Position numbers and translations under genes: made by a program. Shown here piece after piece: positions 1-12,493 of a DNA stretch of 64,000 bases (the stretch's first letter is position 1; the number at the start of each line of letters is the position of its first letter). The notes below the pieces were generated by a model. That model was not told the origin of the DNA, ran no database searches, and worked only from the letters and a program-made list of their open reading frames with translations. This stretch comes from Polyodon spathula (lineage: Eukaryota > Chordata > Actinopteri > Acipenseriformes > Polyodontidae). Where the stretch lies: assembly GCF_017654505.1 (NCBI RefSeq), contig NC_054545.1:9557427-9621426 (forward strand). Direction: 5' to 3'.

Positions 1-1
1 G

Positions 2-650
2 TTAGTTCGCCCCGCACCTCTGGTCTCACTGCCAATTACTGGAGTACCGTTTGAGAGGATTGGTGTAGATTTAGTAGGCCCTCTGGAGGGAGCAGAGTCA
101 GGATATCGGTATATTTTGGTAGTAGTGGACTACGCAACACGATATCCAGAAGCTGTTCCCTTACGCTCTATGAGTGCAGAAGTAGTAGCAAATGAATTGG
201 TTAAAATATTTTCTAGGGTGGGAATCCCAAAAGAAATTCTCACTGATCAGGGCACTAATTTTATGTCTGGCTGTATTCAGCAATTATACAAATTATTGAA
301 AATCCATTCAATTCGAACCTCAGTTTTTCATCCTCTTACGGATGGGCTTGTTGAATGATTTAATCAGACTTTAAAAAGTATGTTGCGCCACTTTGTAGAT
401 CAGGAGAAACGTAATTGGGCTAAACTGCTTCCCTACTTGCTCTTTGCAGTTCGTGAGGTACCACAATCCTCAACGGGGTTCTCTCCATTTGAGCTCTTGT
501 ACGGTCGGCAGCCGCGGGGTATCTTGGATCTCATAAGAGAAGGCTGGGAAGAACAGTCAAAAGACTCTAAAAATATAGTGAAATATGTATTACAGCTACG
601 CGATCGCTTAGAATTAGTCGGTCGATTGGCATATGACAATCTCAAAGTGG
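2..650 (+). pseudogene. Gypsy integrase core domain (partial, one internal stop)
   Basis: The frame is open from position 2 and reads PFERIGVDLVGPL and then VVVDYATRYPEAVPL. All three catalytic acids are present: Asp at 68-70, Asp at 245-247 (in ILTDQGTNF) and Glu at 353-355. There are 35 residues between the last two, the D,D-35-E spacing of retroviral-type integrases. A TGA at 356-358 directly follows the Glu where an Arg codon (CGA) is expected, so it fits a CpG transition. Reading resumes in frame (FNQTLKSML) through YLLFAVREVPQSSTGFSPFE to about 640. The zinc-finger N-terminus is outside the window and the C-terminal domain is deleted. Confidence 0.9.
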
Positions 651-659
651 GTAAGCAAT

Positions 660-2249
660 TTAATCAAAATGTTTGGTGATGTGTTTTCTAACGTGCCCAG
701 AAGAACGCATTTGATTGAACATGCTATTATCACTCCGCCAGGTCTGAGAGTTAGACAGAGACCGTATCGCATTCCAGAAAGTCGGAGAGATTCTGTCCGG
801 AGGGAGGTGGAGTGTATGTTGAAACTTGGGATAATTGAACCTTCCCGAAGTGAGTGGTGTAGCCCAATTGTACCAATAGACAAACCAGATGGGTCACTAC
901 GGTTATGTATAGACTTTAGGAGGGTGAATGCTATCTCTAAGTTTGATGCATATCCCATGCCTCGGGTAGATGAACTCTTAGACAGGCTGGGGCGAGCTTG
1001 GTTTATTTCAACTTTGGATCTGACGAAAGGATACTGGCAAATTCCATTAGCAAAAGCCTCTCGTGAGAAAACGGCATTTTCAACCCCAGATGGTCTTTTT
1101 CAATTTTGTACTATGCCGTTTGGACTTCAAATGGAGCTCCCGCAACTTTCCAGAGACTGATGGACAGGGTATTACAACCTCATCGAGAGTATGCAGCTGC
1201 ATATATCAATGATGTAGTCATATACAGTTCTTCCTGGAAAGAACATTTGAGTAGATTAAAAGTCGTCCTACAGTCTAGTCTAGTCTCTGAGGAAGGCGGG
1301 GCTCACAGCGAACATGGCAAAGTGCGCTATTGGAAAAGAAGAAACAAAATATTTAGGTTTCATAATGGGTAAGGGTAGAGTGAAACCATTGGTTTCAAAA
1401 GTCCAGGCTTTGTTGGATTCACCGGTACCTACCACAAAAACCCAGGTGAGATCATTGTTGGGATTGGCTGGTTATTACCGCCGCTTTATTCCACACTTTT
1501 CCACTATAGCTGCCCCTCCCACTGATCTCACTAAAAAGAACACTCCAAATAAAATTAAGTGGAGTGCAGAGTGTCAGACTGCCTTTGAATCTATTAAAAC
1601 TAATTTGAGTCAGGCCCCAGCATTAGTAAGCCCGGATTTCAGCCGAGGGTTCATCCTTCAGACCGATACATCGCAGACTGGTCTGGGGGCGGTTCTGTCC
1701 CAGGAAAAAAATGGTATAGAACACCCGATATTATATATTAGTCGGAAGTTACTGCCGAGAGAACAAAGGTACTCTGTGGTAGAGAAAGAATGCCTGGCAG
1801 TAAAATGGGCGGTGGAGTCCTTAAAATACTATCTTCTGGGACGACCCTTTGTACTCATCACAGATCACGCCCCTTTAAAGTGGTTAGACACAATGAAGGA
1901 TTCAAACGCTAGGATTACGCGGTGGTACCTGGCGCTCCAACCCTTCGTCTTTCAAATAAGGCATCGTGCAGGTAAGTTACATCAAAACGCTGATTTTTTT
2001 TCCCGGGAGGGAGGGGAAAAGGAGGGGTTAGAGGTTTCCGAGTGTTCCTTCGGCTCCACTCTGAGGGGTGGGATATGTGATGAGTCAAAGGGGTTTCGGT
2101 CTACAATTCAGCCTCCCAACAGTAGAAGGCATCAAACCAACTCGGGACTTCCCTTACCAAGGTCTTGTGACCATGACAAAAGTCATCTTTTTGAGGGGCG
2201 GCACCTTGGTGAGGGGCGGAAGTACGAGTATGTAAATTCCAGCCACTAG
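660..2249 (+). pseudogene. Gypsy reverse transcriptase-RNase H, frameshifted
   Basis: RT starts near FGDVFSNVPRRTHLIEH and shows RQRPYRIPE, KLGIIEPSRSEWCSPI and FISTLDLTKGYWQIPL. A one-base deletion near 1125-1135 breaks MPFGL from GAPATFQRLMD. The frame is restored between about 1280 and 1320. The active-site box reads YIND instead of Y-x-D-D, with Asn at 1208-1210, so the first catalytic Asp is lost. The connection segment (VRSLLGLAGYYRRFIPHFS) is followed by RNase H with all four acidic positions (TDTSQTGLGAVL, VVEKECLAV, LITDHAPLKW, QNADFFSRE). The frame runs into the LTR and stops at 2247-2249. Confidence 0.9.
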
Positions 2250-2663
2250 AGTCAAGTGAAATTAAGGATACCTGTCAGTTTGGGATTGGTGATCCACTGA
2301 CTACTGGGGCGGGGTTTGCATACTAAAGGGAACGTGCTACTGTGTTCGGGGTTGGTCCTAAGGAATAGAGGCGGGTGAAAAAAGGCTGGAGGGAAGTATG
2401 TGGGAGTTTGGACTGTGTCACGAACGGAGGCTTTACTAACTTGGCTCTTTGCTGTTTTTATTCCTTTTTGTTTTATTTTTGGATTTAAGCAGAACGTGAA
2501 GAGGACTAAGAGGCTTCTGTTCCTTTATTTTTGATTACTCCAGCACTCCCTCCCTCACATCCTTCTTTATTATTTTTCTTTTTTCTGTGTAATATTAAAT
2601 AAAATTTTAATTTTTACACATAAATCACTGTCTGGAAAATCCATTTTACTCACATGCCTCACA
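2076..2663 (+). repeat. 3' LTR of the Gypsy element (inferred ends)
   Basis: The LTR begins TGTGATGAGTC just after the end of RNase H and ends CTCACA, giving TG...CA ends over 588 bp. A purine-rich stretch (about 2007-2028, and GAGGGGTGGGA just before 2076) fits a polypurine tract. A polyadenylation signal AATAAA lies near 2599. The 5' LTR is outside the window, so the ends cannot be confirmed by comparison or by a target duplication. Confidence 0.65.
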
Positions 2664-3842
2664 AGCACTATAATTGTAATTTAGATTACTATAACTCTGT
2701 AATAGGTGGGATTCTATTATTTCTATAATAAAGAAAAAGCATACCTCTAATATTTAAGAATTTTAAATAACGCAGATGACAAATTCCAAAAGCTCTACTT
2801 ATGCCAATATATGACTGTGAATTTTACCATTCAATTTATTGCAGAGCAGCATTTCCATTAATGTTTCCACAACTTGCCCAAATTTCTTTTTCACCCTCCA
2901 CTAGGGTGAATGGTTTCTGCCCTGCATTGCCCCAAGCTCAGCCACTGGATCTGATAAATTTCCATGACACTGCAGTCCATCAGAAAAAAATGCAAATTAT
3001 GCTAGTGTCTGGTTTTATGTTAACTCATAAATAGGAGAAATATTAAATATTAAAAGTGTGTGACCTACACACGAGTACATTTCATTTCATTTTACCCACA
3101 GGATCCATTGCTTACCCATATATACATGTAGCTGTTTCAACACACACACAGATGAGCTGTACTGAAAGTATAGAACCACCACTGGTGTATCTTGCATAGC
3201 ACTTGTAGTACAACACATTCAGAGTTCAATTTATGAAAATCCCTGTTGCTCGTTATTGCATTTCCTTACATTTTCTAATAAATATTAAACACTATTACAT
3301 TTAAATTAGATTTTGGCTCAGCAGTTTCCTGTCCTGTTTTATCATATTTACTAGTCCCTTTGTCTTTTAAAAACATGTAATGTGATTGTAAAATACAACT
3401 GAGTACATCACAATATGATAAACTGGCCATTTGTAATAACTTTGGCAGGTAAACAAAGTCAAAATTAGACAAACATTACACTAACAAAGGAAGAGCTGGT
3501 TCTATAAATAAAAATAAATAAAAAAAAAAAAACACTGGTGGCTTCTTTACAAGCTTCCGAAACCAAAACAGTTTAATAAATAATAAATACTAGCAGCACT
3601 TAAGATTACAGTGCATGAATAGCCATGCATTCACATTGCATTGCCTGGGTTATCAATGGCTCCATGGTAACTACAGTGTAATTAGAAGCAAATGGCCTGA
3701 AGCTCATCGTGATACCTGTTAAAATTACCACGGTAACAGCCTATGCACATTCCACCAGTAGTTACCATGCAAAAACAGGAAAGTATTTGGTCCTTTCCCA
3801 GGTATTATGACATAATCACTTGCTTATATACACCCTGCAATC
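2664..3842. other. akap6 intron, no feature recognised
   Basis: AT-rich unique-looking DNA containing poly-A and (TAAA)-like stretches near 3509-3533. Short open frames here lack domain signals and splice context. Confidence 0.5.
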
Positions 3843-3844
3843 TA

Positions 3845-4199
3845 CAGCTATGACCAAAAGTTTTGCACCGTCCTGTACAATTAACTCATTTTGCGTCACA
3901 CAGTTGAGTGAAACTTGTTGAATAATGTTACATTATCATATTGAATTACATACTGCTTTGCAGTTTCCCATATATTTAAACAAAAAAACTGACAAAAATG
4001 GAAAATGTGACATTTCGAGATCTAACATGAACTACTGTACTACAATTATGACTTCCTGTAGACTATATCATTTTGTAGTTTCTTGGATTACATGATGTTT
4101 AATAAAATATCTAAATTATGTTCATATAGTTTTTTTTTTAATTATTATTATGCCTCAATCCTACACTTCTAAGTAATGCAAAACTTTTAGCCAAAGCTG
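3845..4199. mobile_element. Tc1/mariner-type MITE, 355 bp, TA target duplication
   Basis: The ends are imperfect inverted repeats. The left end reads CAGCTATGACCAAAAGTTTT and the right end, reverse-complemented, reads CAGCTTTGGCTAAAAGTTTT. Each end abuts a TA dinucleotide (3843-3844 and 4200-4201), the target duplication of Tc1/mariner elements. The interior is AT-rich with no coding capacity. A second copy of the same family, inverted and interrupted, is at 54891-58166. Confidence 0.85.
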
Positions 4200-4201
4200 T
4201 A

Positions 4202-7200
4202 AAGTACTATAAAATACTTTCTTGGTCCTATGTCATGTTATGTCCTCAAAATTGATGCTCCTGCTATTACTTGAATAAGAAGAAGGTTATACATGACATG
4301 CCCATGCTCATTTACAGACAGTACAACTACAACATGGACTTCTTAAATATGAAAAACTATTGTTAAAACAACACTTTAACACGCTTCATATATCAAAACA
4401 GTGCATTCTTCTACCTGGCTTACTACAACCATAAAATGTCAATGTTGCTGAACAGTCAGTAAGACAACAGAATACCTCAAACAACACTGCAGCACAATGA
4501 AAATGTTTTCTACCAGATATGTTTTTACTACACTCAGAATCTTAATCTCCTTCGCTGTGCAACATGATGATTTTGGTGCCAGGAATGTCTCTATTATTTT
4601 CCTCCATAGTAAAATCCAGAAGCAAGGGTAGAAAAAGCACTACATGGCACCTAAGGCTTTGCAAATGTCAATACTTCTTTCTATTGGAAACCTAGGAGAG
4701 GGCCTGTCACAACATAATGGCCACTGCTATTATAATGAGAAAGATAACTGATCCAGTTACTTCTATACAACATATGTACTGTATGCATTAAAACGATATA
4801 TTTTCTCTCAATTTGTATGATTAATAATTGTGTCTCTCTTAGCTGTCACCTGCCTGCCCTTTATTGACCGAAGATGAAAAACTAATAGTTAATTTGGCAC
4901 TTTTACAAGCAAGCACTTGCACAGACCTACTGTAATGTGGTTACTGCCTGGCATCGGATAGGAGATTCTTATTCCTAATCATGGAGAAAGTATTGATATT
5001 ATAGCAATGCTGTCACATTTTATTAGCCTGATGAAGGCTACAGAAGCAGGGAAAGGACAGAACAAGCCTTACTGAAAGTGCACCTGTTGATTGGTCTTGA
5101 CCTTCCCTGTGGCGATTTGGTTTGGTCTACGATCACTAATGATTTAATGTTGCCACTATTGACAGTAACTGTTAATTGCTTGCTTTAACCCTAGGCCTGT
5201 CAGACTCCATTCTTTTTAAATCCTGAGAGTTATAGGGATATACTTTGAGTATTGCTGAATAAAACTCCAAACTGCATTAGATTTAAAGATAACACTACGA
5301 GTAACATTTTTTTTGTTTGTTTTTTACCATGCTGTGATTTAAGACATGTGCCTTCTGTATACTGAGATACACTGAGATGACCCTACTTTCATTCTACTCT
5401 CATCCTCTGGATCTCCTATAATCTATGTTCCATTTATAACATTCATATAACGGTTATACAGACTGATTAGCATTAATCTTGTTCTACCTACTGTAGTGAT
5501 ACCTTAAGGTAGTCCAAGATTAGCGTTACATTTAAATTAGGGTTTGTAAAACCAGGCGTTCTTCAAAAATTTTCAAATAAAACTTCATGATTTTAAGAAA
5601 CAGAATAGTTTGGCTGATCTAAAACATGGTACCATGTTAGTGCCAGTGTGCTACCATCTTTAAACCAATGCGGTTTAATACATGTTTCAATGCTTCTGTT
5701 CTGTTAATGGTTCTGCTCAGCCCTTACACTGGGTATTCTAATGTTATTGCAAAGGTGTTTTTCCAACTTCCATGTAACGACAGACAACTTAACATTAAGA
5801 CCCTTCAAATTAAAAGCCTCTGCCCCCTCTGCCTCGCCCCTAAATCCTTTATCAACTTTAAAATGACTTCAGTACACTTTCTAAAAGCTAGAATTTCCTT
5901 TGTCCATTGGAATTTAAGGGGCTAATAAGACCAATCTAAGAAGGGTGTTGTCAAATCAGCTGAAGAGGCCCAATTCAGGATGAATTATAGGCAAAGTTAA
6001 AACCACTTAGGAATTTATGCCATGGAATGTTCTGTACTCTGTTTAGATATTAAGTGACAGTAAAAAAAAAAAAAATAATAATATCCCTTTTGGTGATATC
6101 AGAGCCACTATACGGAGAAGCCATCTTTTACTGTTGCCTTTACAATCAACCTCCCTACCTTGAACTATAACTATAAACTATTCTCCTGATGATGACCTTT
6201 CTCAAAGCCTGTCATTTCAGCGTCATTTCTAAAACAGATATATGATCGTTAAATGTTCTTTGATCAATTTTTTTCTCATTTTCTGCTTTTTTTGCTTTGC
6301 AATGTTATGGCTGTTATGTCCACAAGAGATGCACTTATCAATATTTCTAATCATTTCCCCCCAGTTCATTGCTACGAAATCAATGTTTGGTGTGTCTTTG
6401 TACCTCCCTCTGTGATAGGATTTTTTGCAATAGAAAGAATGCTTTCTCCAACAATTTATTCCATGTATGGTTGATAGCTGAATCACAATATCACATGTCA
6501 CAACACAGGAAGGTATTGTTGACCAGTACCTAAATATGTCTCTGTGACATTGACAATGGCTGATAATTACAAACATTCGCCAAATACAATTTAATGTGTT
6601 TTCACTGGTAGACCACTGCACATCTAGTACAGCAAAATCATTTGGTTCATTGCTTTGGCTAGTCAGTCAATGATCAATGCTACATAAACAAAAGGTCAAA
6701 TATGCTTAATGAAGGTGATCAAAAAGAAACTGATAATACTGCAGCAGATTTCCATATTGGTTCAAACAAAACCTAAGGATCATAGGTAAAACACTATTCC
6801 ACAACAGACAAACAAGGTCTAATTAAATGTATAGACTTTGTTGTTTGAATTATTACACAGTCTGCTGAGAAATTGGTTTTAATCAATGCATTTTAAATGT
6901 ATGTGATTCGTTGTGTATTGATTTGCTTCAGTATAACATGCAATATACTGGTTAATTTGCTGGACAGTTATACAAAGGCTCTGTATCTAAATACCTGAAG
7001 GTAGTGCACATTATTAGTAAGCTCTCTTGTTATTCTGGTAAATAATAATTCATTGTTGCTGTTAGTTTTATGCAGTCTTAACAATACCTGAATTCCTCTA
7101 TATAAAGTCCATTATAACAGCTGCTATATAAAGATTAATCCAATGCTAAAGACCCCCCTGCTAAACTTCCACACCTGCAATTAACCAGATGCTACCAGAA

Positions 7201-7464
7201 AACGCAATTCCTGCCATCCCTAAATCACCATCTCCTTTAAACAAACACGTTTTCTAACTGACGTTTTGGGGCACGTTTTGGGGCAGAATTCCCCCCCACC
7301 CCTAAACCATGTAAACCACTGTAATTTTGCATCTGAGTATACTTCGTAAGAATAGCATCCTATAAAACACCCAGTTTGGAAACTGTTTTGCTGCATGCAG
7401 TATACAGGTGTGAGCATGGTGGCGCAGACAGTATGTGCAAATATTGAATTTTAAAACCTGTTAC
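4202..7464. other. akap6 intron, no feature recognised
   Basis: AT-rich intronic sequence. No exon carrying the AKAP6 continuation expected after the exon at 7465-7689 was found. Contains a poly-A run near 6061-6076. Confidence 0.5.
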
Positions 7465-7689
7465 CTTAAAGTATTGCAGCTGTTTCTGGGTGTGCAGTGT
7501 TTCCTCCTTCTCTTTCCTCAGACAGGAGTTGAAGATGAAAAGCTCGGTATCTCTCAGCCACCCTTTAAGCACTTTGACCCTGACCTCCAGCTGCCGCACT
7601 AGGCTGCCAGTCTCAGGCGAGAGCAGGTCACGTGGGCCCACCCCAGTCTGCTCTGTCCCTCTGCCAGGCATCCGCTCCCTCAGAGATTT
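7465..7689 (-). CDS. akap6: akap6 coding exon, linker and start of next spectrin repeat
   Basis: 75 codons, phase 0 at both ends. It starts KSLRERMPGRGTEQTG, contains the motif PRDLLSPETGSLVRQLEV, and ends EETLHTQKQLQYFK. The acceptor AG is at 7691-7690 after a pyrimidine-rich tract and the donor GTAACA starts at 7464. The first part is a flexible, probably phosphorylatable Ser/Pro linker. The second part (GWLRDTELFIFNSCLRKEKEE) begins another spectrin-like helix and is very close to vertebrate AKAP6 as I recall it. The continuation expected after QYFK is not found between here and position 1, so the next exon presumably lies left of the window. Confidence 0.93.
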
Positions 7690-10160
7690 CTGACAGAACA
7701 AAAGAAAAAAAAAAAAGAAATAAAGCACATTCACCTTGTAAATCCACAAAATACAAACAAAACACAATTTACAACATGCCCTTTTATGGCTTCGGCATCA
7801 TTTCCTGCCTTTCTGCTACAGCACTGTTATTTTTTTTAATCTGCACACTGCCATTATTTAACATTTTTGGTAAATTCCTGTTTTAGCAGTTTTTTAAAGG
7901 TATACTTTAATCATTTTAAGAAGGCATGGTACCTCTTTGCTCCTCTAACCGAGCATACCAAAAACCCCTAAAAACAAGAAGCTTCACCTCAACTGTCCTA
8001 GGTCAATTAATTGTGTAACACGGAAACATGGCTTTCAGGACAGTGCCAATACTGTGCATTTTGAAAAGGCATTCACCAGCACAAAATACATGATTATCCA
8101 ATTAATATACAACATTTGGTGTAATTATCACTCTTTTGTATGTCGTCTCTGTAGTACTTGTAATGAAAGCGAATTTGATAATGAATCAGCAATGAAGTGG
8201 CTATTTTGTTGCTCCACATCAATTAGCTACTCTATAATTTCTGCACTCGGCACGCATCTTTAATAATTAGTTCAGTATTAACATATTTGTGTTTCATTAA
8301 ATGCAAGTGTTTACTACAAGAGTAATTAAGAGATACATAAAACAGAGGGAGTCGGTCATGATGTGACACCTGAGCACTTAGAGAGGCAAAGATGAGGGAT
8401 TTCTCCACTCCATATCATACATGGCCCTTACATGAACCATTACACTGGATATAAGCTATTTTCATTGGAAACTAACCAAAACACATGAACAAATGTATTG
8501 TCAGTAAAATGAACTGCTATGATGATATAGATTGGGTTGGCAAATGATTAAAGAATAATAGAACTTAATTCACAAAATGCTCTGTGAATTATTACAGCCA
8601 TCTTGAAAGTCATTGGTAATCTAAGTAGGGGAGATGTACGTAAATACCCTTCAGTGGTATGACATATAGATAAACACCGCAAAAGGGTTAGTCAGACTAA
8701 CAAGGTGATGAATAAATGCTGTAAAATACAGAATACACCACACAGTTAATTAATTGAAAAACAAACTTGTAAAGTTATAAAGTATGCATTTAACAAGGTT
8801 ATCATAAAAATATTGTAAAACCCTTTTCTAGCTCCTAATGCTCTGCACATGTACTTTCACATGATTAAGAGCCAGTACAAGCAAGATGCTTGTTTTCTTT
8901 TTTTTTGTGGTTTGAATATTGATAATTTGAAAGCTCTCAATGGATTCCAGATTTAGCTATTGTTTTTGTGCTGTGACAAATGTAACAGCAGGAGGTGAAA
9001 TCAATGCCCTTGGAGGGTAGGGTTACAAAAAAGAATTTATTGCCACTTTATTTTGTTCTGGAACAGTTTGCAATCATAAATTCTTCATAAGCAGAATACT
9101 TCAGAGAATGGTCTGTCTTCATAAATATACGACAGAGGACATCAATTTCATTTAATTCACAATTTGTGTCAGCACAGCAGATGCCAATGCCTGCCTTGAT
9201 AGGCTTGTTTAATATGCAATTGAGACAGAGTAATGTGCAGCACAGGGAACAAAATTTCACAGATTAAACTCTACGCACCACTGACATTTCATTCTAATGT
9301 ATTTTTATTCCACACTGCTCAACTAAGATGAAAGAAATATTCAAACCAACAGCACTTTATTTTATATTTTTTAAATTGTCAGGATTTACATTTTTCATCT
9401 TTATTATTTATTTTAAATGTCAATTAACATTGAGTCATTGTGGTAGAAATATTCGTTGGCAAGGTGAAATTAAAGCCTTTTTTTCTTTAATAACATTTAT
9501 GCTAATGACATTTTGCTCTTGTTCTTTTTTAATTCCGGTGTGCTTTTTGTTTTTCAAAACTGAAATGTAAATGTTATACTGTATACTTTCAAGACATCCT
9601 ATTGCCAGTAATGTGCTGTATTATACTATAAGTCCGTAAGTGTGTTTTAAACCCGTATTCCTAGCTAAGTAGAAAGGGTTGTCTCCTCTGTGGGGCTTGT
9701 GAGTTTGTGTATTTCTTAAAACAACAATAGACTTTTTCATAGTATTTAGATATTGGGAGTTGTCAAATTTCTTTTCACTTCATTCGGTTGCCTGGACACC
9801 CACTCCTATGTGAATTTCCCCAGCCAAATAAACAGCTAGGTAAGCAGAACTGTAAAAACGGGACAGGAAATATAGCTTTGCCGTTTCCCATCAGATGTGG
9901 TCCTTTTAGAATCTTCCCACTGAAACTTAACCTCAGCCAGTGAGGCCATCAATTTACCAGCAGGCTCTAGCCAAGAATCCATGTAATTCTTCATTTTTGG
10001 GCAAAATATTTGGTTGGTTCATTCTTTAGGTGATTCATAAGATGGCGAAGGACACAGCTGAAGCAAAAAGGATAACTGAATGAGATAAAAACACACACTT
10101 TGGATGATGTCCAAAATCTGTGGAACTACTATACATATCACTACCTGCATATGACTTTAA

Positions 10161-10191
<31 letters not shown>

Positions 10192-10351
10192 AGTGTTGAT
10201 TTTAAATCACAAATTCGACTGAAGGACAACTTAGCAATGATTCATCTTGAATGCAGTTTCGGAAATGTTTGCTACCATTTAATCCCTCTAACGGATATAT
10301 GTTGTTGAAACTAACCCAGCATTCATAGAACATTTAAAAGCATCTCTGTAC
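7690..10351. other. akap6 intron (2.66 kb)
   Basis: This intron is bounded by the donor at 10351 and the acceptor at 7690-7691. It contains a 25-base A-tract at about 10168-10192. No transposon or conserved block was recognised. Confidence 0.7.
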
Positions 10352-10498
10352 CTCCAATAGATCCCATTTCTTTGTCAATGCTCCTACTTTGTCCTCGAGA
10401 TCTGTTGGTAGCACAGCTCCGCTTCTCTTCAACGATTCAACTCTGCCCAGTAATTGTGCCTTCTTAGGCTGCCACATTGCCATTTCCACACTGTTGCC
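10352..10498 (-). CDS. akap6: akap6 coding exon, end of a spectrin repeat
   Basis: Exactly 49 codons, phase 0 at both ends. It starts GNSVEMAMWQPKK and ends KVGALTKKWDLLE. The acceptor AG is at 10500-10499 and the donor GTACAG starts at 10351. The spacing of the KKWDLL tryptophan relative to ELWDWL in the preceding exon is what a single spectrin repeat of about 100 residues predicts. The phrase GAVLPTDLEDKV corresponds to the inter-helix loop of AKAP6 as I remember it. The first residues (GNSVEMAMW) look more divergent than the rest of the repeat. No stop or frameshift is seen. Confidence 0.88.
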
Positions 10499-12467
10499 CT
10501 GTATAAAAATAGAAGAGATCATTAAGCAAAAAGCAGAATGGTCGAGATTGAAAAAGTGAGGGCAAACAGTCTTGCTCATGAATATGAAACAACCTTGCCT
10601 GCATTTTAACATTTTCTTAATGAACAGGTAACGCTAAGTAAATCGACTAATAGGAGAGTGATGTCCATAATTCTCATGTTACATCAAAGGTCATAGTAAA
10701 GGTCATAGCATATTGACCACAGGTCAACAATTCTTTCTTTCATAAAACTGTTTAATACTGACTGCAGCTAGAGCTTATTTCTGTAATCAGGTGAGGGTCA
10801 TTGTTATCAAATTAATTATGTTATGGTCTTGTGGTAGACTAGAATACATTTATGTGATGTCATAACATACTACCATTTTGTGGTTAATTGCTGTTTTTTT
10901 CTCTTTTTTTGCATAAACCGATATTGTATTCATATTTCTGGTTGTCATTCATCATTATGACTAAAGCGTTTTCTAGTGTTTAAAAGTATGTCAGGGTTTT
11001 TGTTGACAGTCACTGCATCATTTTTCATCACTATTGTTTGATGGCCTGGACTTAAGTGTTTTTTTTAGTCATCAATCCCTTTCACTTTTTTATTTCTGTT
11101 GCAAGATTAAACTTTTCATAACAGTGATTTCTTTGTTGACAGACATTATTTATTTTCAGAGAGCAGTTGTAAGTGTTTACAAATCTGGACATTTCCACAG
11201 TATCAAGAAGAGTAAATCAGGAATCATACAGGGAAAAGAACAACATAATAACTCAACTTCACATTGAATAACCTGAACATAAAAAATTTAAAAAAACAAA
11301 CAAAAAAAAAAACAACAAAAAAAAAAAAAAAACCCTGTCAGGGATTATCCGTTTTTTTTATAGGTTAAGAAACAGGGCCCTAGGCTCGGACTATAAACAA
11401 AACTTGTCTAAAATACTGTATAGATAACAAACCCTGTCTCAGGACATAAAATACTCCCTTAAAACATAGCAGATAGATTGTTTATGCTCATTTGGGATCA
11501 TGCAGGAATTTAACAGAAAATGCATATCAATGTGAATGTATTTTTCAGGGTCATGTTGCCAAATGAAGAATTTTTATTCATAACTTGTAACATGTTGTGA
11601 CAATAGAGGCAGATAACATAACTTTGTGGACTACTGTAAAATCGAACCCTTTACCTTTTTGCCATTGGTGTGGCACCACCCCGCAGGACAGCACAGTAGT
11701 AGCATAACAGAAAAAAGCAGTTCTATAATTAATGAATACCAGCTGGTGCTTTCGAGTGTTTGTGATAAGTTTTCAGTTTGACCTTTAAGATTCTTACATT
11801 GTATCTTGATATAAGAGACATTATGTAACAGTGATATGAGAAACGCGTTTCTGAAGTTGTTCAGCGTTTACTGTAGTCTTTCGTTTTCCAATTTTATCAG
11901 AGTATTCCCCACCCAGATCACAAACACAGCAAAACACTTTAGTTACCACCTTATGAACAGAGTAACACTGGGCTCCACAGCAGTCCACTTTTAAAAGGTG
12001 ATCATGAATACAAGTTAACATCCAGGGCAGGAGGAATGAGCTCATTAAATATTTATAAGCGCATGATTATCATGTGACACAGTGGCCACATCAACTGGCT
12101 TTTCACATTTCCTGCCTGACATTAAACCAATCCTAGAATAAAATTACATAAATCATTCAGCCCTGAGAACCATAAAGGCTCACAGAGACTGGAATGAGTT
12201 TAGACAGTCTCATATGAGCTTTGGGAGAATAGCATGCATGTGATAACAAGATTAAAAGTATTATTAAAATTGGAGGGTCTGTGTCACACAGTGGAAGAAC
12301 GAATTATTCTTTACCCAGATGACCTGTATTTAAATACAGTTTTGTGCTCCCTGGTGGACCATGGTCCATAAACAGAACACACTTGAGCACAGTCTGGCAC
12401 AAAAGGCAGCTTTTTGCTTGAATAAGATGGAGCATTAAGTACACAGCTATCTTTTACAGTATGTCTC

Positions 12468-12493
12468 GGGGGGGGGGGGGGGGGGGGGGGGGG
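12468..12493 (+). repeat. poly-G tract (26 G)
   Basis: Uninterrupted run of 26 guanines in AT-rich intron. Confidence 0.95.

Larger units (their letters stand above)
2..2663 (+). mobile_element. Ty3/Gypsy LTR retrotransposon, Gmr1-like (integrase before RT), 5' part outside window
   Basis: The order of domains is integrase core, reverse transcriptase, RNase H, then a 3' LTR. Standard Ty3/Gypsy elements put integrase last. Integrase before RT is the hallmark of the Gmr1-type Metaviridae described from fish. Gag, protease and the 5' LTR must lie left of the window. The copy is dead: a stop in integrase, an internal deletion at about 640-660 that fuses integrase to RT, two frameshifts in RT, and a changed RT active-site residue. 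It sits in an akap6 intron in antisense orientation to the gene. Confidence 0.9.
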
